Below are positions 1-9,185 of a stretch of DNA of 64,000 nt, one piece after another. The DNA is from Vicinamibacterales bacterium (GTDB lineage Bacteria > Acidobacteriota > Vicinamibacteria > Vicinamibacterales > Fen-181). Under the pieces are notes generated by a model. It ran no database searches and was not told where the DNA came from. It was given only the letters and a program-made list of their open reading frames with translations. Made by a program: the position numbers and the translations under genes. The stretch lies in assembly GCA_036504215.1 (NCBI GenBank), contig DASXVO010000006.1:1-64000 (forward strand). The letters run 5' to 3'. How positions within the stretch are numbered: the stretch's first letter is position 1; every line of letters starts with the position of its first letter.

Positions 1-1823
1 CCGTCCACCTGCACGGGGGGTTCATTCCGTGGGTGAGTGATGGCGGCCCGTTCCATTGGTTCGACGCCCAGGGCAACGAAGGCCTGTCGCGCGTGGCCTG
101 GCTTCCGATATCCCCAGGCGATCCGCGCTACGTCCGAGGTCCGAAGGCCAACAACCTCTCGAAGGACTACTGGTACCCGAACGACCAGAGCATGCGCCTG
201 ATGTGGTACCACGACCACGCGGTCGGCATCACTCGCCTCAACGCGTATGCCGGGCTTGCGACCGGATACCTGCTCCAGGACGCGTGGGAACAGGCCCTGA
301 TCAAGATCGGTGCGATTCCGGCCATGGACCGGCTCGTGCCGCTGATCATCCAGGACAAGACCTTCATCGGCCCGGAGGGCAATCCCGATGGTGGCCGGGG
401 AAGGCCTGGTGACCTGTGGTACCCAAACCTGTATGAGAAGAACTCCGTCGGACCGTCGGGCCGCTGGGACTGGGGCGGGGACAGCTTTCCGGGTACGTTC
501 AGCACCGATCCGCCGAACCCCTCTTGCGTGCCCGAGTTCTTCGCGGACACCCCGGTCATCAACGGGATGGCGTATCCGTACCTCGAGCTCGAACCGCGCC
601 GCTATCGGTTCCTGTTCCTGAACGGCTCGCAGGCGCGCTTCCTGAACCTGCAGCTCTACTTCGCGCGGTCGATGGACACGAACAACCCGGCATCGGGGGA
701 ACCGGACCTGAAGCACACCAAGGGGATTCCGGCGTTCGTCCAGATTGGCGCCGAGGGCGGCTTCCTGCCGGCGCCGGTCGTGTTCCCGAACGATCCCCCG
801 ATGCAGATGGCGTTCGATACCGACCCGACGAGCCCCACCAACGGGAACGCCACACAGTACAACCTGTTGATGGCGCCCGCCGAGCGTGCCGACGTGATCG
901 TCGACTTCTCGAAGGTCAAGCCGGGCTCGGTGATGGTCCTCTACAGTGATGCGCCGGCGCCATTCCCGGGCGGCGATCCTCGGAACGACTACTTTACGGG
1001 CGATCCGGACTACACCAGCGCCGCGGCGAATAAGGACGGCCTCGCCGGCGGGGCGGCGACCACCCTCGACGGGGCTGGGCCGAACACCCGTACGTTGATG
1101 CAGATTCGAATCGTGCCGCGCGTCGGCGCGGCCGACCCGGTCCTGCCGCTACCCCTGCTGCCGCCGATGGATCCCCCTCCGCTCATCAGGCCCGGCCATG
1201 TTCCCGCGTGGGTATCGAATCCGAATCTCAAGAATGAGCCCCCCGCCCGTGTCGATGTCGTCCGTGATCTCACGCTCAACGAGTACTTCGACGAGTATGG
1301 CCGCCTGATCCAGATGCTCGGCACCACAGAACCGACGGGGGTGGACGGCGGCGGAGCGCGACTCTATGGCGCCGAGTATTTCGACCCAACGTCGCTCCAA
1401 AGCGCCGCGTTCCAGTCGCCGACGGTCGGCGCCGTAGAAGTGTGGCGGATCTTCAACACGACGGGAGACACCCACCCGATGCACTTCCACCTGGTGAACC
1501 TCCAGGTGATCTCGCGGCAGGCGTTCGACGAGGGCGCGTTCATGAAGACCGGAGCCATCACTTTCATCGGGCCGGCAAGGCCCGCGGATCCGAACGAGCG
1601 CGGCTGGAAGGAAACGATCCGGATGAACCCTGCCGAGTGCATCACGCTCATCACCCGGTTCAGCCTGCCGGCCGACCCGGTCGTCGATCACAGGCGCGTG
1701 ACGGTGCCCTACAGTCCGCGATTCGAGGTGATGGGCATCAAGGGGTACGAGTACGTGTGGCACTGCCACATCCTGGAGCACGAGGAGCACGACATGATGC
1801 ACTCGCTCCTCGTGACCAGGTAG
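1..1823 (+). CDS. Multicopper oxidase (5' end missing)
   Basis: This is a laccase/CotA/bilirubin-oxidase-like multicopper oxidase, which oxidises a substrate or Cu(I) and reduces O2 to water, normally in the periplasm. The gene runs in from the left edge; the first full codon is at 3 and about 606 residues are visible, so the signal peptide and part of the first cupredoxin domain are missing. Copper motifs are in order: HLHGG (nt 6-20), WYHDH (204-218), HPMHFHL (1473-1493), and a C-terminal HCHILEHEEH block with a following DMM (1761-1799), which supplies the type 1 and type 2/3 ligands. Met after the last His cluster fits an axial type 1 ligand. The gene lies 25 nt upstream of a metal-efflux adaptor, which suggests a role in copper tolerance; the true substrate cannot be told from sequence. 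Confidence 0.93.
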   Translation, partial: VHLHGGFIPWVSDGGPFHWFDAQGNEGLSRVAWLPISPGDPRYVRGPKANNLSKDYWYPNDQSMRLMWYHDHAVGITRLNAYAGLATGYLLQDAWEQALIKIGAIPAMDRLVPLIIQDKTFIGPEGNPDGGRGRPGDLWYPNLYEKNSVGPSGRWDWGGDSFPGTFSTDPPNPSCVPEFFADTPVINGMAYPYLELEPRRYRFLFLNGSQARFLNLQLYFARSMDTNNPASGEPDLKHTKGIPAFVQIGAEGGFLPAPVVFPNDPPMQMAFDTDPTSPTNGNATQYNLLMAPAERADVIVDFSKVKPGSVMVLYSDAPAPFPGGDPRNDYFTGDPDYTSAAANKDGLAGGAATTLDGAGPNTRTLMQIRIVPRVGAADPVLPLPLLPPMDPPPLIRPGHVPAWVSNPNLKNEPPARVDVVRDLTLNEYFDEYGRLIQMLGTTEPTGVDGGGARLYGAEYFDPTSLQSAAFQSPTVGAVEVWRIFNTTGDTHPMHFHLVNLQVISRQAFDEGAFMKTGAITFIGPARPADPNERGWKETIRMNPAECITLITRFSLPADPVVDHRRVTVPYSPRFEVMGIKGYEYVWHCHILEHEEHDMMHSLLVTR

Positions 1824-1848
1824 CGCGGGGTCTGCCAGGAGTGAACCG

Positions 1849-3747
1849 ATGAGAAAGGCTGCTGCCTTTTCACTGGTGTGCGTCGTGGCCGGCCTGGCCT
1901 TCGTGGCGGGTTCCTGGGTGACGTGGCACATGTCCGCCCGGGGACGGGAGCCCGGACGAGCGCGGACGGTCCTGTATTGGGTGGATCCGATGCACCCGTC
2001 CTACAAGTCCGACAAGCCGGGCATCGCTCCCGATTGCGGCATGCAGCTCGAGCCGGTGTACGCCGACGAGCGCTCCGCAGTCGGGGGCCGAGTGTTGCCG
2101 CCCAACGCGATTCAGGTGTCCGTCGATCGGCAGCAGTTGATTGGCGTAAGGCTCGGCCATGCGGAACCGGCGCCGACTGCACGCACGGCGACCACAGTCG
2201 GACGGGTGGCGGTGGATGAGACGCGCGTCTTTCGCGTGGCGACGGGGGTGGATGGCCTCGTCCACGACGTCGCGCCGGTCTCCACGACGAACCTCGTCCA
2301 CAAAGACGAACTGCTGCTGCGCATCACCGCTCGCGACATTCTCACGGCCGAACAGAGCTTCTTCTACGGCCTGGCGGCGGTCGAGCGGTACCAGAAGGAA
2401 GGATCCGCGGGGCCGGATCAGATGAAGATCGCTGAGGCACAAGTGAAATCCGGCGCCGATTCACTTGCTGCCTATGGCGTCGGCGCACGCCAGATCGAGG
2501 ACCTGCGCCGCACGAGAGTGCCGACGACCGACGTGGACATCCGGTCTCCTGTGACGGGCTTCGTCCTCTCGCGCACGGTATTCTCCAACCAGCGCTACGA
2601 CCGGGGCGCGGAACTGTTTCGCATGGCCGATCTTCGACGAGTGTGGGTGCTGGCCGACGTCTTCGCCAACGAGGCGACCGCGTTGAGACCGGGCATGGCT
2701 GTGCGCCTCATCCTGCCCTATGGCGGCGGCCGGCGCCTCCACGGGCGCGTGGCCAATGCACTGCCGGCCTTCGATACCGCCTCCCGCACATTCAAGGTTC
2801 GGATCGAGGTCGACAATCCTGACTACCTCCTGCGGCCGGACATGTTCGTGGACGTGCAATTCGACGTCGCCCTGTCACCTGGTCTCACGGTTCCGGCCGA
2901 CGCGGTGGTGGATTCCGGCGCGCGCGCGACGGTCTTCGTGGACCGAGGCAATGGGTACTTCGAGCCACGGACGGTCGAAACCGGTTGGCGGGACGGCAAT
3001 CGCGTCCAGGTGCTGAGCGGCCTGACCGAGACGGACGCCATCGTCGTGTCGGGCAATTTTCTGCTCGATTCCGAATCGAGGATGCGAGCGGCAACGACCG
3101 GGGTGAACCCCGCGACGAGTCAGATCGACCCGGTGTGCGGCATGTCCGTGGATCCCGAGCGCGCTCGCGGTGCCGGGCAGACGCTCTCGCACGCCGGCCG
3201 CATGTACTACTTCTGCTCCCGCCAGTGCCGGGAGCGATTCGAGACGAACCCAGGCTCGTACACGTCGGAACACGATCACCTTCTGCCGTCATCGGCGCCG
3301 CGCCAGGTCGACGGTTCTCGACGGTCGCCGCCGATTGGTCGAAAGACCGAGCCGGCATCCACCGCGCCGGCTGGGATGGCGCAGCAAGACACGGTCGACG
3401 CGGGAATCGGTGCGCCCGCCAATGCGGTGATGATGGCGCAGGAGAAGGAAACGGAGCGGCCGGCTGCCTTCGATCATCAACAATACGCGCCGAAGAACAG
3501 GCTGCTTCGCCGTTCACATGTCGGGGCGTCATCCTCGATGGTTGAGGCGAAAGCCGACAGCGTCGCGTCAGCCGGGATCGCCGAAGACAACGTGCAACTC
3601 GACGTCGCGTGCGCTGCCATCGTCAACAAGATGGAGGCCTCGAGCAAAGGGCTCTTCGCGGTCTACAAGGACAAGACCTACTATTTCTCGAACGCTGACT
3701 GCAAGACCCGGTTCGACAAGGAGCCCGAGAAGTTCATCGGCAGGTGA
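1849..3747 (+). CDS. Metal-efflux RND periplasmic adaptor (CusB-like) with C-terminal YHS domains
   Basis: This is a 632-residue membrane-fusion adaptor that would link an inner-membrane RND pump to an outer-membrane channel. An N-terminal hydrophobic anchor (about residues 6-25) is followed by a heavy-metal-binding domain (residues 43-71: DPMHP, then DCGM), which is typical of CusB relatives. The HlyD-type hairpin, barrel-sandwich and beta-barrel regions fill about 85-410. A YHS domain follows at about 425-470 (DPVCGM and YYFCSRQC). After a low-complexity linker there is a second, decayed YHS-like unit at 582-632 (YYFSNADC, with no CGM). The ATG start follows the oxidase by 25 nt. No CusA pump gene is visible; it may lie to the left of the window. 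Copper or silver is the likely cargo, inferred from the family and the oxidase next door. Confidence 0.88.
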   Translation: MRKAAAFSLVCVVAGLAFVAGSWVTWHMSARGREPGRARTVLYWVDPMHPSYKSDKPGIAPDCGMQLEPVYADERSAVGGRVLPPNAIQVSVDRQQLIGVRLGHAEPAPTARTATTVGRVAVDETRVFRVATGVDGLVHDVAPVSTTNLVHKDELLLRITARDILTAEQSFFYGLAAVERYQKEGSAGPDQMKIAEAQVKSGADSLAAYGVGARQIEDLRRTRVPTTDVDIRSPVTGFVLSRTVFSNQRYDRGAELFRMADLRRVWVLADVFANEATALRPGMAVRLILPYGGGRRLHGRVANALPAFDTASRTFKVRIEVDNPDYLLRPDMFVDVQFDVALSPGLTVPADAVVDSGARATVFVDRGNGYFEPRTVETGWRDGNRVQVLSGLTETDAIVVSGNFLLDSESRMRAATTGVNPATSQIDPVCGMSVDPERARGAGQTLSHAGRMYYFCSRQCRERFETNPGSYTSEHDHLLPSSAPRQVDGSRRSPPIGRKTEPASTAPAGMAQQDTVDAGIGAPANAVMMAQEKETERPAAFDHQQYAPKNRLLRRSHVGASSSMVEAKADSVASAGIAEDNVQLDVACAAIVNKMEASSKGLFAVYKDKTYYFSNADCKTRFDKEPEKFIGR

Positions 3748-4004
3748 GCGTCGGGTTCGACGACGAAGTCGTTACACGGTTTCTCCCAGGGGCGTGTCGC
3801 GTCGTCTCTCGCTCGATGACGGATTGTGCCTGGTTCCCGCCCAATCGTCGCCTCGACGGTTTCGGCGCCCGCCGGCCCGGGCCTTGCTCTCGCTCCAATC
3901 CTCGACACACGTTGCCCCCCCAAGTGACATCGAACAGCGCGAGGTCGCCGGTACACCGGTGCCACGGTTCACGAGTATCCCGACCTCTGCCGAGAAGGGG
4001 CTTG

Positions 4005-6770
4005 ATGATGGTCCATCGATTCCGTCTGTTGCAGCGGCCGCGAATGACGCTCATTGCCCTGGCGATCCTGGCTGGTGTCTTTGTGGCCGGGGCGCCGCGA
4101 ATCTCCGGGCAGGCCGGCACGACCGGCTGGAAGGTCGTTGCCTGGAACAACCTCGGCATGCACTGCATGGATGCCGATTTCAGCGTATTCGCCATCCTTC
4201 CCCCGTACAACACGATCCAGGCCCAGGTGATCGACGCGGCCGGCAATCTGGTGACGAGCCAGGCCGGCGTGAACCTGAGCTATCAGGGCATCGCGGATCC
4301 TACGGGGTCCATCAACACCACCTCGGCGGGCAAGACCAACTTCTGGTCGTTCGTCGCTCCGATGTTCGGCGTGACCCTGCCGGCAGACGTCGGCCTGCTC
4401 AACCACAACATGCCCGGGCTGGCCAACACTGCGCAGCCAATGGTTTTCGACCCGGCATTCAACTGGTTCATCGCCGAGGGCATCCCGATCACGCCCTACG
4501 ACAATGCCGGCGCCAAGAATCCCTACCCGCTGATGAAGGTGACGGCGAGCGACGCGGCCGGCGCGCCGCTCGCGTCAACGAACATCGTGTTGCCGGTCTC
4601 CGATGAGATGGACTGCTCAGCGTGTCACTCTTCGGCCTCTGGCCCCGCGGCGCGTCCACGGGCCGGCTGGGTGAATCTCGCGGACGCGCAGCGCGACTAT
4701 CGCTTCAACATCTTGCGGCTGCACGACGACCGGCAGCTTGGCAATCCAGCCTTCCTCAGCGCGCTTGCTGCCAAGGGCTACCGAAGCACCGGCCTGGAAG
4801 CCACTGCATCGGGAGGCAGGGCGATCCTGTGCGCCGCGTGTCACAAGTCGGAAGCACTGGTGGGCAGTGGCATGACCGGGATTCCGCCGCTCACGACTGC
4901 CGTCCATGCCCTGCACGCCAGGGTCGTGGATCCGACGAACAACTTCACGCTCGACTCGAGCAGCAACCGGTCGGCATGCTATCGGTGCCACCCAGGGTCG
5001 GTGACGCGGTGTCTGCGTGGGGTGATGGGCAACAGCGTGGCCGCGGACGGCACGATGGCGATTCAGTGCCAGAACTGCCACGGCCCGCTGAGCGCGGTCG
5101 GCAATCCCAACCGCACGGGTTGGTTTCAGGAGCCGACCTGCCAGAACTGCCACACCGGCACCGCCGTCTCGAACAGCGGGCAGATCCGGTTCACGTCGGC
5201 GTTCGGCTCGACTGGCTTGCCGCGAGCGGCGGCCGATCCGACCTTCGCCACCGTCGCCAACGCTCCTGCCGCCGGGCTGAGCCTCTACCGTTTCTCGGCT
5301 GGCCACGGCGGCCTGCAGTGCTCGGCGTGCCACGGATCGACGCACGCGGAATATCCGTCCGCCCACCCGAACGACAACCTTCAGAGTGTGGCACTTCAGG
5401 GACACGTGGGCACGATTGCCGAATGCACGGCGTGCCACCAGACGACGCCGACGACGACCAATGGCGGTCCGCACGGAATGCACGCGGTGGGGCAGGTCTG
5501 GATCTCCGGCCACCCGGATGCCGTCAACAATGGCGGGCAGTGCCAGGCGTGCCATGGCGCGGACTACCGGGGGACGGTGCTGTCGCGTGCGTTCGGCCCG
5601 CGAACGCTGACGACGTCGTTCGGCACGAAGACACTGTTCCGCGGTGCGCAGGTGAGCTGCTACATGTGCCACAACGGGCCCGGGGGAGGCGATTCGAATC
5701 CCAACCGGCCACCGGTGGCGGGCAACCTCTCGGCCTCGACCAGCGTCGGTGCGGCGGTCGCCATACCGTTGGCCGCGACCGATCCGGACGGCAACGCGCT
5801 CACTCTGCGAATCGTCTCTCAGCCGACGAACGGGACGGTCGGGCTTTCGGGCACGGTGGCGACATACTTCCCGTACGTCGGGTTCTCGGGTGCCGACACG
5901 TTCACCTACGCTGCCTGGGATGGATCGATTGACTCGAACCTGGCCACTGTGACGGTCCAGGTGGGCAGTGGAACAGGCGGGTGCTCGGTGGCGACAACGG
6001 CGTCTGCGCCCGGCACCGCGGCCGCTGGTGTGGCGGTGTCGTTCACCGGATCCGCAACGACGTCGGGGTGCACGGGTACCCTGACCTACGCGTGGAACTT
6101 CGGTGACGGCAGCGCGCTGTCCACGGCGCAGAGCCCGACCCATGTCTACGCCATCGCGGGTCCTTACACCTGGACGATGACGGCGTCGGACGGCGGGGTC
6201 TCGAGCGCTAAAACCGGCACCATCGTGGTGAGCGCCAGCGCACCCGCGTGTTCTCTGACCACGACGGCCTCGGCGCCGGCAACGGCTACCGTTCTGTCAC
6301 CCGTGTCGTTCGGCGCAACGGCGACCGCCACCAACTGCACAGGCACCGTGGCGTATGACTGGGACTTCGGCGATGGCGCCGCGCACTCCACCTCGCGCTC
6401 GCCGAGCCACACGTACTCGTCCGCGCGCACGTTCCAGTGGACGATGACCGCGTCGGTTGCGAGGGTGTCGAGCGCGAAGCGCGGCTCGATTGTCGTCACG
6501 AGTACGGCCGACTCCGCGCCGCAGATCTCGACGGTCACGGCGTTGTCGGATCCGTTCCGGATTCGGATCGACGGCGCGAACTTCCAACCGGGCGTCCGCG
6601 TGTTCATCGGCGGCAGCACCGTCGCCTCGGCGGACGTTCACCGGGTGAGTTCCACGCGGATCGACCTCAGCGGCGAGGGGGTGTCCAGCCGCTTCCCGCG
6701 GGCAACCCCGGTCTCGATCAGAGTGGTGAATCCGGACGGGCGGTCCGCGACCACCAGCTTCGCCAGGTGA
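4005..6770 (+). CDS. Secreted nine-haem c-type cytochrome with cadherin/PKD tail
   Basis: A 921-residue exported multihaem cytochrome. The start chosen is ATG 4005 (ATG 4008 follows directly), because a signal peptide ending near ISGQA begins there and GAGAAGGGG lies just upstream; the open frame extends further upstream without coding character. An N-terminal domain carries NNLGMHCMD, a motif I recognise from multihaem cytochromes of metal-reducing bacteria. Nine CxxCH haem sites then lie between about residues 203 and 556 (CSACH, CAACH, CYRCH, CQNCH twice, CSACH, CTACH, CQACH, CYMCH). Next come a cadherin-like Ig domain (nt 5710-5965), two PKD domains with NFGDG and DFGDG cores (nt about 5990-6500) and an IPT/TIG-like end. 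The protein is probably on the cell surface or in the periplasm and carries electrons; its partner is unknown. Confidence 0.88.
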   Translation: MMVHRFRLLQRPRMTLIALAILAGVFVAGAPRISGQAGTTGWKVVAWNNLGMHCMDADFSVFAILPPYNTIQAQVIDAAGNLVTSQAGVNLSYQGIADPTGSINTTSAGKTNFWSFVAPMFGVTLPADVGLLNHNMPGLANTAQPMVFDPAFNWFIAEGIPITPYDNAGAKNPYPLMKVTASDAAGAPLASTNIVLPVSDEMDCSACHSSASGPAARPRAGWVNLADAQRDYRFNILRLHDDRQLGNPAFLSALAAKGYRSTGLEATASGGRAILCAACHKSEALVGSGMTGIPPLTTAVHALHARVVDPTNNFTLDSSSNRSACYRCHPGSVTRCLRGVMGNSVAADGTMAIQCQNCHGPLSAVGNPNRTGWFQEPTCQNCHTGTAVSNSGQIRFTSAFGSTGLPRAAADPTFATVANAPAAGLSLYRFSAGHGGLQCSACHGSTHAEYPSAHPNDNLQSVALQGHVGTIAECTACHQTTPTTTNGGPHGMHAVGQVWISGHPDAVNNGGQCQACHGADYRGTVLSRAFGPRTLTTSFGTKTLFRGAQVSCYMCHNGPGGGDSNPNRPPVAGNLSASTSVGAAVAIPLAATDPDGNALTLRIVSQPTNGTVGLSGTVATYFPYVGFSGADTFTYAAWDGSIDSNLATVTVQVGSGTGGCSVATTASAPGTAAAGVAVSFTGSATTSGCTGTLTYAWNFGDGSALSTAQSPTHVYAIAGPYTWTMTASDGGVSSAKTGTIVVSASAPACSLTTTASAPATATVLSPVSFGATATATNCTGTVAYDWDFGDGAAHSTSRSPSHTYSSARTFQWTMTASVARVSSAKRGSIVVTSTADSAPQISTVTALSDPFRIRIDGANFQPGVRVFIGGSTVASADVHRVSSTRIDLSGEGVSSRFPRATPVSIRVVNPDGRSATTSFAR

Positions 6771-6952
6771 CAGACAGCGAGGTGGCGCCGGTGTCCGATG
6801 TGATCCCGGCGCCGACCCTCGAGAACCGATTCGGTTTCGGACGAGTTGCGGAGGGCCGGGGGTCGTGGGCGCCGGCCAATCGCGTTGATCTACTTGGCGC
6901 CGATCTTGCTTCGGATAGCTCCGGGCTTCCCTGAGAACAGAAAGGCGCCGAG

Positions 6953-8170
6953 ATGCTCGCAGCCATTGATCGAACGCTTGAGCTCCATCGGGCACGGCGA
7001 CTCACAGATTCCTTGTTCGCCGAAGTCCAGCCTGAAGCCCTCTATGACCGTGGGATCCCTGAGCGTCACCGCGTGCTGTTCTACCTCGGCCATCTCGAGG
7101 CGTTCGACTGGAACCAGATTGGCCGCGCGGCGCTGAGCCTCCCACCCGTGAGCGAGTCGCTCGATCAACTCTTCGCGTTTGGCATCGACCCTCCCCCCGG
7201 CCAGTTACCGACGGATCGACCGGAGGACTGGCCGACGGTCGGGCAGACGCTCGACTACGCGAAGCGGGTCCGTGCCCACGTCGATGCCGTCATCGAACAG
7301 GCGCCTGACGTGGCGGCCAGCATCGCCGTCGAACACCGTTTGATGCACGCGGAGACGTTTGCCTACATTCTGCACAACCTGCCGCTCGACCGACGGGTTG
7401 CGGCACCAGCGGTCGTCGCGACATCTCGTGCCTCTTCGCCGATCCCCCGATTCATCGAGATTCCTGCCGGCACTGCCACGCTCGGGCGGGCTTCGGGCAC
7501 AGGGTTCGGCTGGGACAACGAGTTCGGCGCCCACTCCGAACGGGTACCGGCCTTCTCGATCGGCAAGCACAAAGTGACCAACGGCGACTACCTGGCGTTT
7601 GTCGAGGACGGCGGGCCGGTGCCCCATTACTGGTTGCGCGCCGGGCTCGGGTGGAAGTACCGCGCTTTCGCGAGTGAGCTGCCGCTTCCGCTCGACTGGC
7701 CGGTGTATGCGAGCCACAACCTGGCCGCTGCATACGCGGCGTGGGCCGGCAAGCGACTGCCGACCGAAGCCCAGTTTCAGCGGGCAGCGTTCGGCACGCC
7801 TGATGGTGACTGGCGCCGCTACCCGTGGGGCGATCAGCCGCCCGATCATGGTGGCCGTGGGAACTTCGACTTCGACCGCCGTGATCCGGTTTCGGTGACC
7901 GCCACTCCCCAAGGAGACTCCGCCTTTGGCGTGTCGCAGTTGGTCGGCAACGGCTGGGAGTGGACGCGGAGCGTGTTCGCGCCATTCCCGGGGTTCGAGC
8001 CGTTCCCCTCGTACCCCGGCTACTCGGCCAACTTCTTCGACGACGGCCACTTCGTCCTGAAGGGGGCCGCGCCGGTCACCGACCGCGCGCTGATCCGCGC
8101 CACGTTCCGCAACTGGTTCCGGCCGCACTATGCGTATGCCTACACGACCTTCCGCCTCGTTGAAGACTGA
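6953..8170 (+). CDS. egtB: Ergothioneine synthase EgtB (non-haem iron sulfoxide synthase)
   Basis: EgtB joins N-alpha-trimethylhistidine (hercynine) to a thiol donor with O2, making the C-S bond of ergothioneine. The 405-residue protein has an N-terminal DinB-like helical domain followed by a formylglycine-generating-enzyme-like domain from about residue 165 (IPAGTATLGR, then WDNEFGAH) to the end (RNWFRPHYAYAYTTFR). The three iron ligands are visible: H47 in GHLEAFDWN and H128/H132 in EHRLMHAE, a spacing that matches characterised EgtB enzymes. The egtD gene overlaps its 3' end, so the two are probably translated together. No egtA or egtC (gamma-glutamylcysteine route) and no egtE lie nearby. 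Enzymes that use cysteine directly are known from Chloracidobacterium, another acidobacterium, so that route is plausible here. Confidence 0.9.
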   Translation: MLAAIDRTLELHRARRLTDSLFAEVQPEALYDRGIPERHRVLFYLGHLEAFDWNQIGRAALSLPPVSESLDQLFAFGIDPPPGQLPTDRPEDWPTVGQTLDYAKRVRAHVDAVIEQAPDVAASIAVEHRLMHAETFAYILHNLPLDRRVAAPAVVATSRASSPIPRFIEIPAGTATLGRASGTGFGWDNEFGAHSERVPAFSIGKHKVTNGDYLAFVEDGGPVPHYWLRAGLGWKYRAFASELPLPLDWPVYASHNLAAAYAAWAGKRLPTEAQFQRAAFGTPDGDWRRYPWGDQPPDHGGRGNFDFDRRDPVSVTATPQGDSAFGVSQLVGNGWEWTRSVFAPFPGFEPFPSYPGYSANFFDDGHFVLKGAAPVTDRALIRATFRNWFRPHYAYAYTTFRLVED

Positions 8171-9185
8171 CCCGTCCGACGACCTCGTACGCCCCGTGGA
8201 CGCAGTGGCCCACGCGATGGAGGCCGCGCGCCTTGCGGCGTTCACGTTTGAGGTGCACGCGGGCCTCCGCCAGCGTCAGAAGACGCTTCCCTGTAAGTAC
8301 CTGTACGACGATGTCGGGAGCGCACTGTTCGACGCAATCACCCATCTGCCAGAGTACGGCGTGACGCGAGCCGAGGAGGGCCTGCTGGTCGAGCAGGCGC
8401 CACGAATCGTGGAAGCGCTCGTGCCCGGCGTGATGGTGGCGGAACTCGGAAGCGGCAGCGGCCGGAAGACCACGACGATCCTGGATGCGATCCTGCGCTA
8501 CCAGCGGGAAGTGGCCTACTACCCGATCGACATCTCGGCGGGCGCGCTCGAAGCCTGCCGGCTCCGAATCGGCGCCACGCAGGGCGTTCGCGTTCACGGG
8601 GTTGAAGGTCAGTACCTCGAAGGGTTGCAGCGTCTGGACGCGGGCCGCGAGGCATGGCCGCCGGCGCTCGTCCTGTTCCTTGGCAGCAACATCGGGAATT
8701 TCGGCCGGGCCGAGGCACTCACATTTCTTGCGGGCGTGCGGCGCCAGCTGAGGGCCGGTGACGCGCTGCTCGTCGGCGCGGATCTGCGCAAGCCTGTCGC
8801 GCGGCTGCTCGCGGCCTACGACGATCCGATCGGTGTGACCGCCGCGTTCAACCTGAATCTCCTGGCGCGGATCAACCGCGAGCTGGGCGCTGATTTCGAT
8901 CTGCGCCGGTTCCGCCACGAAGCACGGTGGTGCGAAACGGAGTCGCGGGTGGAGATGCACCTGCGGTCACTCGAGGATCAAGTGGTGACGATCGGCCAGA
9001 CCGGTGTGCGAATTCCGTTCCTGGCGGGCGAGAGCATCTGGACCGAATCGTCGTACAAGTTCGAGCCGGAAGAACTCGACGCGCTGGCGCGGTCCGCCGG
9101 CTTCTCGCCGGTCTCCCGCTGGACGAGCGGCGGGTGGACGTTTGCCGAGAGCCTTTGGGTCGTCACTGCGACCGGCGACGAGTGA
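8130..9185 (+). CDS. egtD: L-histidine N-alpha-methyltransferase EgtD
   Basis: EgtD trimethylates histidine with S-adenosylmethionine to give hercynine, the substrate of the EgtB encoded just upstream. The 351 residues fit the family's usual size of about 320 plus a longer N-terminus. Visible landmarks are YLYDDVGSALFDAI (58-70), LPEYGVTRAEE (73-83), the SAM loop ELGSGSGRKT (105-114), YYPIDIS and FLGSNIGNF. Most EgtD proteins read LPEYYPTR; here YG replaces YY. The reading frame overlaps egtB by 41 nt from the ATG at 8130; ATG 8217 or GTG 8196 are alternative starts that would remove the overlap. Function is inferred from the family and the neighbour. Confidence 0.88.
   Translation: MRMPTRPSASLKTDPSDDLVRPVDAVAHAMEAARLAAFTFEVHAGLRQRQKTLPCKYLYDDVGSALFDAITHLPEYGVTRAEEGLLVEQAPRIVEALVPGVMVAELGSGSGRKTTTILDAILRYQREVAYYPIDISAGALEACRLRIGATQGVRVHGVEGQYLEGLQRLDAGREAWPPALVLFLGSNIGNFGRAEALTFLAGVRRQLRAGDALLVGADLRKPVARLLAAYDDPIGVTAAFNLNLLARINRELGADFDLRRFRHEARWCETESRVEMHLRSLEDQVVTIGQTGVRIPFLAGESIWTESSYKFEPEELDALARSAGFSPVSRWTSGGWTFAESLWVVTATGDE

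Noticed and set aside
1849-3747. Adaptor at 1849 as partner of the RND permease at 10882
   Set aside because: The permease is of the drug (MdtB/C-like) type and has its own adaptor 15 nt upstream; the 1849 adaptor is of the metal type.
4617-6143. 508-codon minus-strand frame
   Set aside because: It lies opposite the multihaem cytochrome, whose nine CxxCH motifs and Ig/PKD domains show the coding strand.
7450-8170. Formylglycine-generating enzyme that might activate the nearby sulfatases
   Set aside because: This FGE-like domain is the C-terminal half of EgtB, with the three-His iron site before it, and the sulfatase-like proteins lack the Cys/Ser target.
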